From the NCBI GenBank assembly GCA_023419095.1, contig JAEZYN010000088.1, forward strand, positions 1 through 15,346: a DNA stretch of 15,346 bases, given 5' to 3'. Below, in pieces: positions 6,227 to 14,014 of the stretch. Every line of letters begins with the position of its first letter. Position 1 is the stretch's first letter. The translations under genes and the position numbers were made by a program. The DNA is from Bacteroidota bacterium (GTDB lineage: Bacteria > Bacteroidota > Bacteroidia > Flavobacteriales > Weeksellaceae). A model generated the notes under the pieces. The model searched no databases. It was not told where the DNA came from and saw only the letters and a list, made by a program, of their open reading frames with translations.

Positions 6227-6248
6227 TCATACAAAAAAACAAATTGTT

Positions 6249-7259
6249 ATGAAAACAAAATTACTTTCTCTGGTGGCTTTAGTGCCACTTTTTGCGTTCT
6301 CCCAATACAGTAACGGAGGATTGAGTACCGGCCCAACGGCCAAAAACGGCACCGCAGCACCGGCGGGTTATACCTGGTCTGAAGTGCAGAATAACACGGG
6401 AAACACCACCGAATCTAACACCACAGCAGGTTATACAGCTGCGCTTTTCGGAACCACCAATTTCTTTCTCGCAGATGATTTCATCATCCCGGCCGGACAG
6501 TCCTGGCAAGTTTCGTCAATCGATGTTTTCGCTTACCAGACAGGATACACAGGCAGCACGTCACCGTTTAACGTATTAAGACTAAGTATTTCAAACGGCA
6601 ATCCGTCAGTTGCAGGAAGCACGATAGTTTTTGGTGATGATACTACGAACCGTTTCACAGCAGGTGTGGACGCGACGATGTACAGAGTTTTCAATACGAT
6701 GGTTCCCACACCCAGCGCTACCACAACTACGCGTAAAATATGGAAACTTACAGGAAGTGCACCCGTTACTTTGGCCGCCGGCACCTATTGGCTTAAATAT
6801 CAGTTCCAAAGCGCTGTTACCACTGTTGGAGGTTTTACACCACCTGTTACCATTCCAGGTTCACGTGGTTTACCTGCTTTCAACGGCATCCAGTATGATG
6901 CTACCAACGCTATCTGGACTCCACTTGTAGATGACGGAAATCCGACGAGCGCACCAGATTATACCATGGATCTGCCGTTTATTATTAATTATACCGTCTT
7001 GGGAACTAATGAAAATGTGCAGTTTGACAACAGAGTGGTGGTATATCCAAATCCTGTGAAAGATATTTTTAAACTTAATCTTCCCGCTGAAAGCCAACGC
7101 GCCGGCACAACAGTTTCTGTTTACGACATGTCCGGTAAACTTGTGAAAACCATGCCGTATGGAGATTCTTACAATGTTTCAGACCTTGCTAAAGGCAGCT
7201 ATATGCTGAAAGTGAACGATGGTCTAAATAAGAAAGTGGCGAAAATGATTAAACAGTAA
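6249..7259 (+). CDS. Secreted protein with C-terminal type IX secretion sorting domain
   Basis: A 336-residue exported protein. The N-terminus is a Sec signal peptide (KTK then LLSLVALVPLFAFS) with likely cleavage before Q19, a common Bacteroidota +1 residue. The C-terminal 75 residues form a type A T9SS sorting domain: VVVYPNPVKD (263-272), TVSVYDMSGKLVKTM (about 288-302), and LAKGSYMLKV with a basic tail KKVAKMIKQ. Proteins with this domain cross the outer membrane through the gliding-linked T9SS and are released or anchored. The middle part (19-260) is rich in Thr, Asn, Gly and aromatic residues and probably all beta. I do not recognise a catalytic domain or motif. It appears monocistronic with its own promoter and a terminator shared with the M3 peptidase. 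Substrate or role is unknown. Confidence 0.85.
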   Translation: MKTKLLSLVALVPLFAFSQYSNGGLSTGPTAKNGTAAPAGYTWSEVQNNTGNTTESNTTAGYTAALFGTTNFFLADDFIIPAGQSWQVSSIDVFAYQTGYTGSTSPFNVLRLSISNGNPSVAGSTIVFGDDTTNRFTAGVDATMYRVFNTMVPTPSATTTTRKIWKLTGSAPVTLAAGTYWLKYQFQSAVTTVGGFTPPVTIPGSRGLPAFNGIQYDATNAIWTPLVDDGNPTSAPDYTMDLPFIINYTVLGTNENVQFDNRVVVYPNPVKDIFKLNLPAESQRAGTTVSVYDMSGKLVKTMPYGDSYNVSDLAKGSYMLKVNDGLNKKVAKMIKQ

Positions 7260-7283
7260 CAAATATACAATACCATGAAAAAG

Positions 7284-7316
7284 AACAGATGAAACGCGTG
7301 TTTCATCTGTTTTTAT
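7284..7316. terminator. Bidirectional intrinsic terminator
   Basis: AACAGATGAAAC (7284-7295) pairs perfectly with GTTTCATCTGTT (7300-7311) around a GCGT loop. T-rich sequence follows on the right, and A-rich sequence precedes on the left. It lies between the convergent T9SS cargo and M3 peptidase genes and can serve both. Confidence 0.87.
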
Positions 7317-9335
7317 TTAATTGCCAAAAGCGCGTTTCAGCAAACTCTCAATATGTGGTTCGCTGCCTCTGAAGTCTTTGTAGAGTTGCATCGGATCTTT
7401 TGTCCCGCCGGAAGACAGCAGAACTTTATATTTGGCCGCAATCTCCGTATTGAAGATTCCGTTTTCTTTAAAATACTGGAAAGCATCCGCATCCAGAACC
7501 TCGGCCCATTTATACGAATAATAACCCGCCGAATATCCACCCTGAAATATATGTGAAAAACTGGTGCTCATCGCAGTTTCAGGATTAGAAGGATATAGGT
7601 TGGTAGCTTTGGTTTCTTCCACTTCGAAGGTTTTTACGTCCTGAACTTTGTCTGCATCTGTATGATAAGCGATATCGAGCAGACCAAATCCAAGCTGGCG
7701 CATGGTCTGGTAACCTTCCATAAAATTCTTGGAATCAGAAATCTTCTGGATTTTATCATCCGGCAAAGTTTCGCCGGTTTTGTAATGCTTAGCGAAGGTT
7801 TTAAGGAACTCCGGTTCATAGCAGAAATTCTCGAGGAACTGCGACGGAAGTTCCACAAAATCCCACTTTACGGAGGTTCCGGAAAGGTTAGGGTAGGTAG
7901 TATCCGCCAGCACACCGTGCAGCGCATGTCCAAATTCATGGAACAGCGTGGTAACTTCCTGGAACGTAAGTAAACTCGGTGTATCCGCCGTGGCTTTTGA
8001 GAAATTGCAAACCACCGAAATATGAGGACGCGAATTTTCGCCATTCCGTCTGAATTGATTTTTAAAACTCGTCATCCAGGCGCCTGCGCGCTTCCCTTTT
8101 CGCGGGAAATAATCGGCATACAGCAAAGCTTTAAATTCGGAGCCCTCAAAGATTTCATAGGTTTTTACCTCTGGATGGTATTTCTGAATTTCGTTTGCGG
8201 GCAGAAAATCAAGACCGAATAGTTTTGATGCAAGCCCGAAAACAGCTTCCTGTACTTTTTCAAGTTCGAAAAATGGTTTCAGTTCCTCATCATCAATATC
8301 GAATTTTGCTTTGCGCAATTTCTCCGCGTAATAGCCGTGGTCAAAGCTTTGCATCTCCTCAATGTCATCTGCTTTGGCTAAGACTCTGAGTTCTTCAATT
8401 TCCTTTTCTGCATATGGTTTCGCCTTTTCGAGCAGTTCATTCAGGAAAGATTTTACCTTGCCCGGCGACTGTGCCATTCTTTCTTCAAGAACGTAATCGG
8501 CGTACGTGTTATAGCCGAGTAATTTTGCTTTTTCCTGTTTAAGACTGATGATTTCTTTAATTAAATTCTGATTATCGAATTCATTGTTATTAAATGATTT
8601 TTTGCCGTTCGCGAGTGCAATTTCCCTGCGGAGTTCGCGATTTTCTGCGTAAGTCATCAGCGGGATAAAACTCGGATATTGCAGTGTGATTACAAATCCG
8701 TCGAGATTGCGCTCTTTCGCCTCATCTTGGTATTGCTTCAGGATTGCTTCGGGAATTCCCGCAAGTTGCTTTTCGTCGGTAACGTGTTTAAAATAGTTGT
8801 TGGTTTCAGCCAATACATTTTGCCCGAACTGGAGTGATTTTTTTGACAGTTCGATGCTGATGTTTTTAAATCTTTCCTTATCCGATTCATTCAGCAAGGC
8901 ACCGCTCCTTACAAACCCTTTGTAGGTTTCGTTCAGCAGCATTTGCTGTTCGTCATTCAGGTTGTACCTGTCTTTTTCTTCGTATACCTTTTTAATTTTT
9001 TGGAAAAGGGCTTCGTTTTGCGAAATTTTCGCTGAAAATTCAGTTAATAGCGGCGAAACTTCCTGAGCAATCTTCTGGATTTCATCGTTGGTTTCGGCAG
9101 AATTTAGGTTGAAGAAGATACTCGACACACGATCGAGTTTTTCACCCGAAAAAGCCAGTGCTTCGATTACATTTTGGAATGTCGGCTCTTCGGAATTCTC
9201 CACGATTGATTCGATTTCCGCTTCTGCCTGACGGATCAGTTCTTCGAAGGCTGGCCGAAAATGTTCTTCCTTAATAAGGTCAAACGGAGCCGAATTATAT
9301 TTGGTTTGAAATTCTTCTAACAGCGGGTTTTTCAT
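7317..9335 (-). CDS. M3 family metallopeptidase (oligopeptidase A / Dcp-like)
   Basis: A 672-residue zinc peptidase of the thimet oligopeptidase family, normal in length. Zinc ligands are H466 and H470 in FHEFGHALHG and E495 in WDFVELPSQ, exactly 25 residues after the second His as in the family, with E467 as the catalytic base. The substrate-binding tyrosine loop GGYSAGYYSYKWAEV is at 599-613. The first 440 or so residues are mostly helical, matching the domain that narrows the active-site channel so that only short peptides enter. There is no signal peptide, so it should act in the cytosol, degrading oligopeptides. Oligopeptidase A and dipeptidyl carboxypeptidase Dcp cannot be told apart safely here. 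It is a single-gene unit. Confidence 0.93.
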   Translation of the reverse strand: MKNPLLEEFQTKYNSAPFDLIKEEHFRPAFEELIRQAEAEIESIVENSEEPTFQNVIEALAFSGEKLDRVSSIFFNLNSAETNDEIQKIAQEVSPLLTEFSAKISQNEALFQKIKKVYEEKDRYNLNDEQQMLLNETYKGFVRSGALLNESDKERFKNISIELSKKSLQFGQNVLAETNNYFKHVTDEKQLAGIPEAILKQYQDEAKERNLDGFVITLQYPSFIPLMTYAENRELRREIALANGKKSFNNNEFDNQNLIKEIISLKQEKAKLLGYNTYADYVLEERMAQSPGKVKSFLNELLEKAKPYAEKEIEELRVLAKADDIEEMQSFDHGYYAEKLRKAKFDIDDEELKPFFELEKVQEAVFGLASKLFGLDFLPANEIQKYHPEVKTYEIFEGSEFKALLYADYFPRKGKRAGAWMTSFKNQFRRNGENSRPHISVVCNFSKATADTPSLLTFQEVTTLFHEFGHALHGVLADTTYPNLSGTSVKWDFVELPSQFLENFCYEPEFLKTFAKHYKTGETLPDDKIQKISDSKNFMEGYQTMRQLGFGLLDIAYHTDADKVQDVKTFEVEETKATNLYPSNPETAMSTSFSHIFQGGYSAGYYSYKWAEVLDADAFQYFKENGIFNTEIAAKYKVLLSSGGTKDPMQLYKDFRGSEPHIESLLKRAFGN

Positions 9336-9385
9336 CTCTTATATTATTTTAACAGGTAGGCTGCTACCGTAATTTTCTGGAAGTG

Positions 9386-9393
9386 CAAATTTA
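9386..9393 (-). promoter_or_regulatory. Probable -7 promoter box of the M3 peptidase gene
   Basis: On the minus strand this is TAAATTTG, an exact TAnnTTTG match, 50 bases before the start codon. The leader between them holds a small hairpin, GGTAG (9355-9359) with CTACC (9364-9368). No good -33 TTG is visible. Confidence 0.42.
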
Positions 9394-9406
9394 CTTATTT
9401 AAGTTT

Positions 9407-9414
9407 TATCTTTG
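9407..9414 (+). promoter_or_regulatory. Probable -7 promoter box of the CopD-like gene
   Basis: TATCTTTG matches TAnnTTTG exactly, 55 bases before the ATG at 9470. It lies only 13 bases from the divergent peptidase box, so the two promoters face away from each other in a compact region. No clear TTG at -33. Confidence 0.42.
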
Positions 9415-9469
9415 TTTGCGTGTTTTTTTTAAGAATAATATTTGGAAACAGCTTTAATAACGAACATTT

Positions 9470-9919
9470 ATGTCCCATCATTTTCTACTGATACTGCATC
9501 TTTTAGGCTCGGCTGTATGGGTTGGCGGCCATTTGATTTTGTCGCTCATCATCCTGCCGGAAGTGCTGCGCAAAAAAGATCCTGCCATACTTTTAAAGTT
9601 TGAAAAAAAGTATGAGTGCATTGGACTGCCTGCGCTGCTTGTGATGGTAATAACCGGCATCTGGATGGCATATCAGCTGGGTGTGAGCATCGATAGATGG
9701 TTTCAGTTCGCAGATCCGATAGAAACGGTAGTTTCGCTGAAGCTTTCGTTTTTATTTACCACCGTCCTGTTCGCACTGAGTGCCAATATTTTTGTATTGC
9801 CGAAACTCCGTCCGCAGAAACTTTCCGTGATGGCGTTCCATATCTGGTCTGTAACGCTGCTGGGTGCAGCGATGATGGTTTTGGGCAGTTTTGTGCGTTA
9901 TGGCGGAATTATCTTCTAA
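9470..9919 (+). CDS. Small four-helix membrane protein, CopD-like
   Basis: A 149-residue integral membrane protein with four hydrophobic segments, near 5-30, 51-70, 85-110 and 119-143. The first, LHLLGSAVWVGGHLIL (9-24), places H10 and H21 one turn-set apart and matches the LHxLGxxxWVGG start of the CopD copper-resistance membrane family. H124 lies in the last helix. Such intramembrane histidines could bind copper or haem b, as in related four-helix cytochromes. CopD proteins are tied to copper transport, but the short single-domain flavobacterial forms are not characterised to my knowledge. No CopC or copper-ATPase gene is nearby. The start ATG follows an AT-rich leader. A weak hairpin follows the stop codon. 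Confidence 0.72.
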   Translation: MSHHFLLILHLLGSAVWVGGHLILSLIILPEVLRKKDPAILLKFEKKYECIGLPALLVMVITGIWMAYQLGVSIDRWFQFADPIETVVSLKLSFLFTTVLFALSANIFVLPKLRPQKLSVMAFHIWSVTLLGAAMMVLGSFVRYGGIIF

Positions 9920-9924
9920 AAATT

Positions 9925-9939
9925 TCCCGGTTTTCGGGA
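9925..9939 (+). terminator. Weak hairpin after the CopD-like gene
   Basis: TCCCG (9925-9929) pairs with CGGGA (9935-9939) around GTTTT, five bases after the stop codon. The T-tract downstream is poor (AAAATTTTATAAT), so termination would be inefficient if it occurs. Confidence 0.35.
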
Positions 9940-9985
9940 GACCGTTAAAATTTTATAATATTTAAAATGGTCAAAAATAATAACT

Positions 9986-9993
9986 TAAATTTG
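9986..9993 (+). promoter_or_regulatory. Probable -7 promoter box of the DUF6263 gene
   Basis: TAAATTTG matches TAnnTTTG exactly. It lies 65 bases before the ATG at 10059, implying an untranslated leader of about 60 bases. No convincing -33 TTG at standard spacing. Confidence 0.4.
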
Positions 9994-10058
9994 CACCTTA
10001 TGGCCGGATTCATGCAATTTAAGGCTAAATTTTTTTAATTTTTTCGAAAACCAATTTA

Positions 10059-11111
10059 ATGAAAAAACTTACAGCAATCGCCCTGATTGCCTTCACGCTA
10101 TCTTCCTGTAATAAAGAAACCAAAACGATTACCAAAACAGATCCTGAAACCGGTAAAACAATAGTTGTAGAAGTACCTGCGGATTCTGCTCAAACCGGCG
10201 CCAACACTGTTGCGGATGCTGCCATAAACGATGTGAACGGAGTTTATATGCAAACTTTTAAATTGGAGGTGGGCAAATCTTATCCCCTCACAACCTATCA
10301 GAAAGATCAGCAGACGATGACGGCTCCGGACGGAAAATCTCAAAGCGGAACCAGCGAAAGTACTGATGAAATGTCTTTTAAGGTCAATAAATTTGAAAAT
10401 GGTGTTTATGATATCACGATCGAGCTTCTGGCAAAAAAAAATACACAGGCCGCAAACGGAAAATCGATTGTTGTAGATACACGGCAGGCTGAACCCAAAG
10501 ATGACCAGCTGAAAATGATGTATAAGGTGAACAAAGCGCTTGTCGGCAACAAACTGAACCTTAAAATGAAAGAGAACGGAGAAGTGGTTTCAATCACCGG
10601 TTTTGACCCGATTTATACGAAAGTTACGGCTGCTGTCGGGACTTTGCTGAAAGATGCCAAACAAAAATCTGCGTTCACGCAAAGTTTTAAAGAATCATTC
10701 AATGAAAAAATCCTGAGAGATCAGTTTACAAAAAACCTGGTTTTGCTGCCATCTAAAGGAGCCAAAGTAGGTGAAAAGTGGTCGGTAAGCGAGAATGCAA
10801 CTCCGGACGGAAAAGTAAAACTTACCACCACATACACTTTAGTAAATGTAGGAAACGGTGTGGCAGAAATCTCGGTAATGGGCGGAATTCCGAAAAAAAG
10901 CGATAAAAAAACGCAGGAAGGAATCACGCGCAGCATGAGTTCTGAACTTTCACAAAGCGGCAAAATATTGCTGGATGAGAAAAGTGGCTGGATTAAGAAC
11001 CAATCAATTAATGTCAAAACATCGCAAAGCGAAACCCTTTCTGACGGAAAACAGTCGCAGACGATGAAAAGCACATCCAACTCACTTGTACAGGTGAATC
11101 CGGCCAGATAA
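10059..11111 (+). CDS. DUF6263-family lipoprotein
   Basis: A 350-residue predicted lipoprotein. The N-terminus MKKLTAIALIAFTLSSCNK has a lipobox LSSC with the acylated cysteine at 17, followed by a Lys/Thr-rich linker. The mature part carries the pattern that I associate with DUF6263: LEVGKSYPLTTYQKDQQTM near 72-90, a beta-rich middle, LPSKGAKVGEKWSVSE near 231-246 and a repeated T-T-Y-T-L strand after it, then SQSGKILLDEKSGWIKNQS near 304-322. Alternating short strands suggest an all-beta fold. I recognise no catalytic motif and the function is unknown. It is likely anchored in the outer or inner membrane facing the periplasm. The DUF4834 gene follows after 40 bases and could share its transcript. 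Confidence 0.78.
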   Translation: MKKLTAIALIAFTLSSCNKETKTITKTDPETGKTIVVEVPADSAQTGANTVADAAINDVNGVYMQTFKLEVGKSYPLTTYQKDQQTMTAPDGKSQSGTSESTDEMSFKVNKFENGVYDITIELLAKKNTQAANGKSIVVDTRQAEPKDDQLKMMYKVNKALVGNKLNLKMKENGEVVSITGFDPIYTKVTAAVGTLLKDAKQKSAFTQSFKESFNEKILRDQFTKNLVLLPSKGAKVGEKWSVSENATPDGKVKLTTTYTLVNVGNGVAEISVMGGIPKKSDKKTQEGITRSMSSELSQSGKILLDEKSGWIKNQSINVKTSQSETLSDGKQSQTMKSTSNSLVQVNPAR

Positions 11112-11151
11112 CACTGTTTTCTTACAAAACCTTCTAAATAACCGATTGAAA

Positions 11152-11367
11152 ATGAAGTATTTATTAGAAATAATTCTCACGGTAATTATAATTTTTTTCC
11201 TGTGGAATATTTTGAAAAGGCTTTTCTTTGCCTCGTTTTATAAATTCCCAACGTCACCGGGAAATAAAAATCAGACGACATCAAAATCTAAGAAAAAACT
11301 GGATTCAAAACTCAACTGGGACGCAGAGACCGTGGAGTACGAAGAAATAAACGATAAGAACAAATAG
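11152..11367 (+). CDS. DUF4834-type small membrane protein
   Basis: A 71-residue protein with one N-terminal membrane helix (about 3-24, LLEIILTVIIIFFLWNIL), a basic Ser/Lys/Thr-rich linker and an acidic C-terminus with DAETVEYEEINDK. This layout (helix, basic linker, YEEI-type acidic end) fits the DUF4834 family of Bacteroidota. The function is unknown. I chose the ATG at 11152 over an in-frame TTG two codons earlier at 11146. The linker and tail should face the cytosol by the positive-inside rule (KRLFF after the helix). A hairpin with a T-tract lies between it and the YfhO gene. Its position next to YfhO suggests a linked role, but nothing in the sequence proves it. Confidence 0.65.
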   Translation: MKYLLEIILTVIIIFFLWNILKRLFFASFYKFPTSPGNKNQTTSKSKKKLDSKLNWDAETVEYEEINDKNK

Positions 11368-11373
11368 TAGCTT

Positions 11374-11411
11374 AACCCTTTTTAATTGTTTAATTTTAAA
11401 GGGTTTTTATT
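11374..11411 (+). terminator. Terminator-like hairpin directly upstream of the YfhO gene
   Basis: AACCCTTT (11374-11381) pairs exactly with AAAGGGTT (11398-11405) around a 16-base AT-rich loop, followed by TTTTTATT (11404-11411 overlaps the stem end). Only three G-C pairs, so moderate strength. It sits 14 bases before the ATG at 11422 and could end or attenuate transcription coming from the DUF4834 gene. Confidence 0.5.
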
Positions 11412-11421
11412 AATAATAACA

Positions 11422-13974
11422 ATGGCAAAGAATAAGAAATTAGTGGTCATTCTCGTGAGTATTGTCGCGTTCGCAGTGCTTGCTTTACTTTATGCAAATC
11501 CTGTCTTGCTCGGCAAACAACTTTACCAGCACGATATTGTGCAGTATAAAGGTGGCGCGAAAGAACTTTTAGATTACCGCGCCCAAACTGGTTCTGAAAC
11601 CTACTGGAGCGACTCTATGTTTGGCGGGATGCCGACTTACCAGATGGGCGTGCAGTTTCGCGGTGACGTCATTAAAAAAATTGATGATGCGTTAAATTTT
11701 CTGCCAAAACCTGCTAATTATATCTTTCTGCTGTTTGCGGGCTTTTTCCTTTTAGGTCTGGTTGCGGTAAGAAACTGGAAATACGCTGCACTTGGTGCCA
11801 CGTTTTTTGGGCTTTCCACGTACTTTTATATCGCGCTGGCAGCCGGTCACAACGGAAAAATTCATACGGTAGCCTATTTCGCGCCACTGCTGGCGGGCAT
11901 TCTGTTGGTGTACATCCGGAAAAAGTATATTCTTGGATTTATTGTCACAGCTCTTTTCATGGGTCTTCAGATTGCTGCGAATCACCCGCAGATGACGTAT
12001 TATCTCTTCATTGCGCTCGCATTTTTGTTTATCAGTGAACTGGTTCGGGCCTTTCAGCATAAAACTACATGGCGGCATTTCGCGATTTCGTCCGGAGTCT
12101 TAGCGCTTGCGTTTGTGTTAGGTGTGGCGATGAATGCTCAGCGGCTTTTGGCCAATTCAGAATATGTTACAGAAACTGTTCGGGGCAAACAAATTTTAGA
12201 TAATGACACGCACACTTCCGGAAAATCCGGTATGGATAAAGAAAGTATGCTGATGTGGAGCTATGGAAAACTTGAAACATTAAATCTTTTCATTCCGCGT
12301 TTGATGGGCGGTGCCAGCAACGAAGAAGGTGCTGATGAGATGATGGCGCAAGTTCAGGCGATGGTGCAGCAGAATGTTTCGTCGCAGGACGAAATGGACC
12401 AGGTTTCGAAGGGCTTCAACTCGCTAACTTATTGGGGCGAGCAGCCAGGCACTTCCGGACCGGCTTACCAGGGTGCCGTTGTGATTTTTCTCGCAATACT
12501 GGGATTCTTTTTTGCCTGGAAAAAGTATAGATACTGGATTTTAGGTGCTTCGATCCTTACCATTTTGCTGGCTTGGGGAAGTAATTTTATGATTGTTTCT
12601 GATATTTTTATTGATTTTCTGCCTTTCTACAATAAGTTCCGGGCACCAAGCTCAATATTGGTTGTGGTGGAACTGTTGTTTCCGTTTATTGCTGTTTTGG
12701 GACTTTACCGGTTTTTTAATTCAAATATAAACACCGAAACCAATCCTGAAAATATCCTTACAGACGAGTATAAAAAGAAAATTCTGCTGTATGTATCTGC
12801 AGCCGTTTTGGGTATTACGCTATTTTTGTTGCTTTTCGGAAAATCGGTTTTAGGTTTCCATACCGCCACTGAAAAAACTTATCTTCCGCCTTATCTTCTT
12901 GATTTTCTGGTAGATGAAAGGTTTAAAATGTTCTGCACCGACGCACTGAAAGCAATTCTGTATGTTTTGCTTACCGCTGGCGCACTTTATTTGGGTCTAA
13001 AGAAAACGCTGACTCAAAATATTGTTTTGATTGTTATCGGTATCGTAAGCCTTTTCGATCTCTGGAGCGTCAACAAACGCTATCTGAATGACGAAAATTT
13101 CATTGACAAAACCTTTACCGACAATCCTTTCCAGACTGAAAATTCTGAACTGCTGATGCAGAAAGTTGGTGAAAATCAGAATCTGCAGGGTCTACTGGAC
13201 AATGCGACAATTAATAAAACTTTAGAGACAATCGCCGAGAAAGACAAGACTCATTACCGCATTTTCAATCAGGTTTTGGGCCCGTTCAGCGAAACCAACA
13301 CCTCTTATTTTAAATCTTCCATCGGCGGTTATCACGCGGTGAAACTGCGCCGTTATGACGATCTCATCAACGAATATTTTGGCAAAATGGATACCGCAAA
13401 AGTTCCGCGCATCCTGAATATGCTCAATACAAAGTACATGATTTTCGGTTCGCCCGATAAACCGCAGGTGGTTCCAAATCCCTTGGCAAACGGCAATGCG
13501 TGGTTTGTTTCGCAAATCAGTTTTGTAGATTCTCCAAATGAAGAACTTGAGCAAATCGGGATTATGGATACTAAAAAAATCGCCGTGGTGGCCGCGTCCG
13601 ATAAGAAGTATTTTGAAGGAAAAAAGCTCGCGCCCGATGACGCAGCCGTTTTGCAACTCACAAAGTATCAGCCGAATGAGCTGGAATTTGAAACCACTTC
13701 AGCCACACCGCAGCTGGCGGTGCTTTCAGAGATTTATTATCCGAAAGGTTGGAAAATGTTTTTGGACGGAGCTGAAGTTCCTTACATAAAAGCAAATTAT
13801 CTGTTGCGCGCTGTGCATGTACCGGCCGGGAAACACGTTTTGCGAATGGTTTTCGAACCCGAAGTTATCCAAACCGGAAAAGTGATCTCACTCAGCGCAT
13901 TTATATTGTTTATTCTGTTGAGTGCAGGCGGAATTTGGTTCTTATATCGTCGGAAAAGTAATTCTGCGGCTTGA
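11422..13974 (+). CDS. YfhO family membrane protein (predicted GT-C type glycosyltransferase)
   Basis: An 850-residue multi-pass membrane protein. After a first helix at about 6-28 comes a periplasmic-type loop with QHDIVQYK (D38) and YWSDSMFGGMPTYQ (61-74). A dozen or so further helices run to about residue 560, with AGHNGKIHTVAYFAPL and AANHPQMTYYLF among the conserved stretches. A soluble domain (about 570-815) includes EIYYPKGWKMFLDG and VHVPAGKHVLRMVFEP, both typical of the family's C-terminus. A final helix and YRRKSN follow. B. subtilis YfhO takes part in lipoteichoic acid glycosylation. Bacteroidota lack that polymer, so the acceptor here is unknown and may be another surface glycan or protein. 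I chose ATG 11422 over an in-frame TTG at 11386, which lies inside the hairpin. A GT4 gene follows after 40 bases. Confidence 0.88.
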   Translation: MAKNKKLVVILVSIVAFAVLALLYANPVLLGKQLYQHDIVQYKGGAKELLDYRAQTGSETYWSDSMFGGMPTYQMGVQFRGDVIKKIDDALNFLPKPANYIFLLFAGFFLLGLVAVRNWKYAALGATFFGLSTYFYIALAAGHNGKIHTVAYFAPLLAGILLVYIRKKYILGFIVTALFMGLQIAANHPQMTYYLFIALAFLFISELVRAFQHKTTWRHFAISSGVLALAFVLGVAMNAQRLLANSEYVTETVRGKQILDNDTHTSGKSGMDKESMLMWSYGKLETLNLFIPRLMGGASNEEGADEMMAQVQAMVQQNVSSQDEMDQVSKGFNSLTYWGEQPGTSGPAYQGAVVIFLAILGFFFAWKKYRYWILGASILTILLAWGSNFMIVSDIFIDFLPFYNKFRAPSSILVVVELLFPFIAVLGLYRFFNSNINTETNPENILTDEYKKKILLYVSAAVLGITLFLLLFGKSVLGFHTATEKTYLPPYLLDFLVDERFKMFCTDALKAILYVLLTAGALYLGLKKTLTQNIVLIVIGIVSLFDLWSVNKRYLNDENFIDKTFTDNPFQTENSELLMQKVGENQNLQGLLDNATINKTLETIAEKDKTHYRIFNQVLGPFSETNTSYFKSSIGGYHAVKLRRYDDLINEYFGKMDTAKVPRILNMLNTKYMIFGSPDKPQVVPNPLANGNAWFVSQISFVDSPNEELEQIGIMDTKKIAVVAASDKKYFEGKKLAPDDAAVLQLTKYQPNELEFETTSATPQLAVLSEIYYPKGWKMFLDGAEVPYIKANYLLRAVHVPAGKHVLRMVFEPEVIQTGKVISLSAFILFILLSAGGIWFLYRRKSNSAA

Positions 13975-14014
13975 GAAAGTGAATTTCGTTGTAAGCTTAA
14001 ATTCGTTTAAATAA

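Noticed and set aside
13222..13661. Two overlapping minus-strand frames within YfhO
   Set aside because: They lie wholly inside a well-supported coding region and read as shadow frames rich in Cys, His and Phe.
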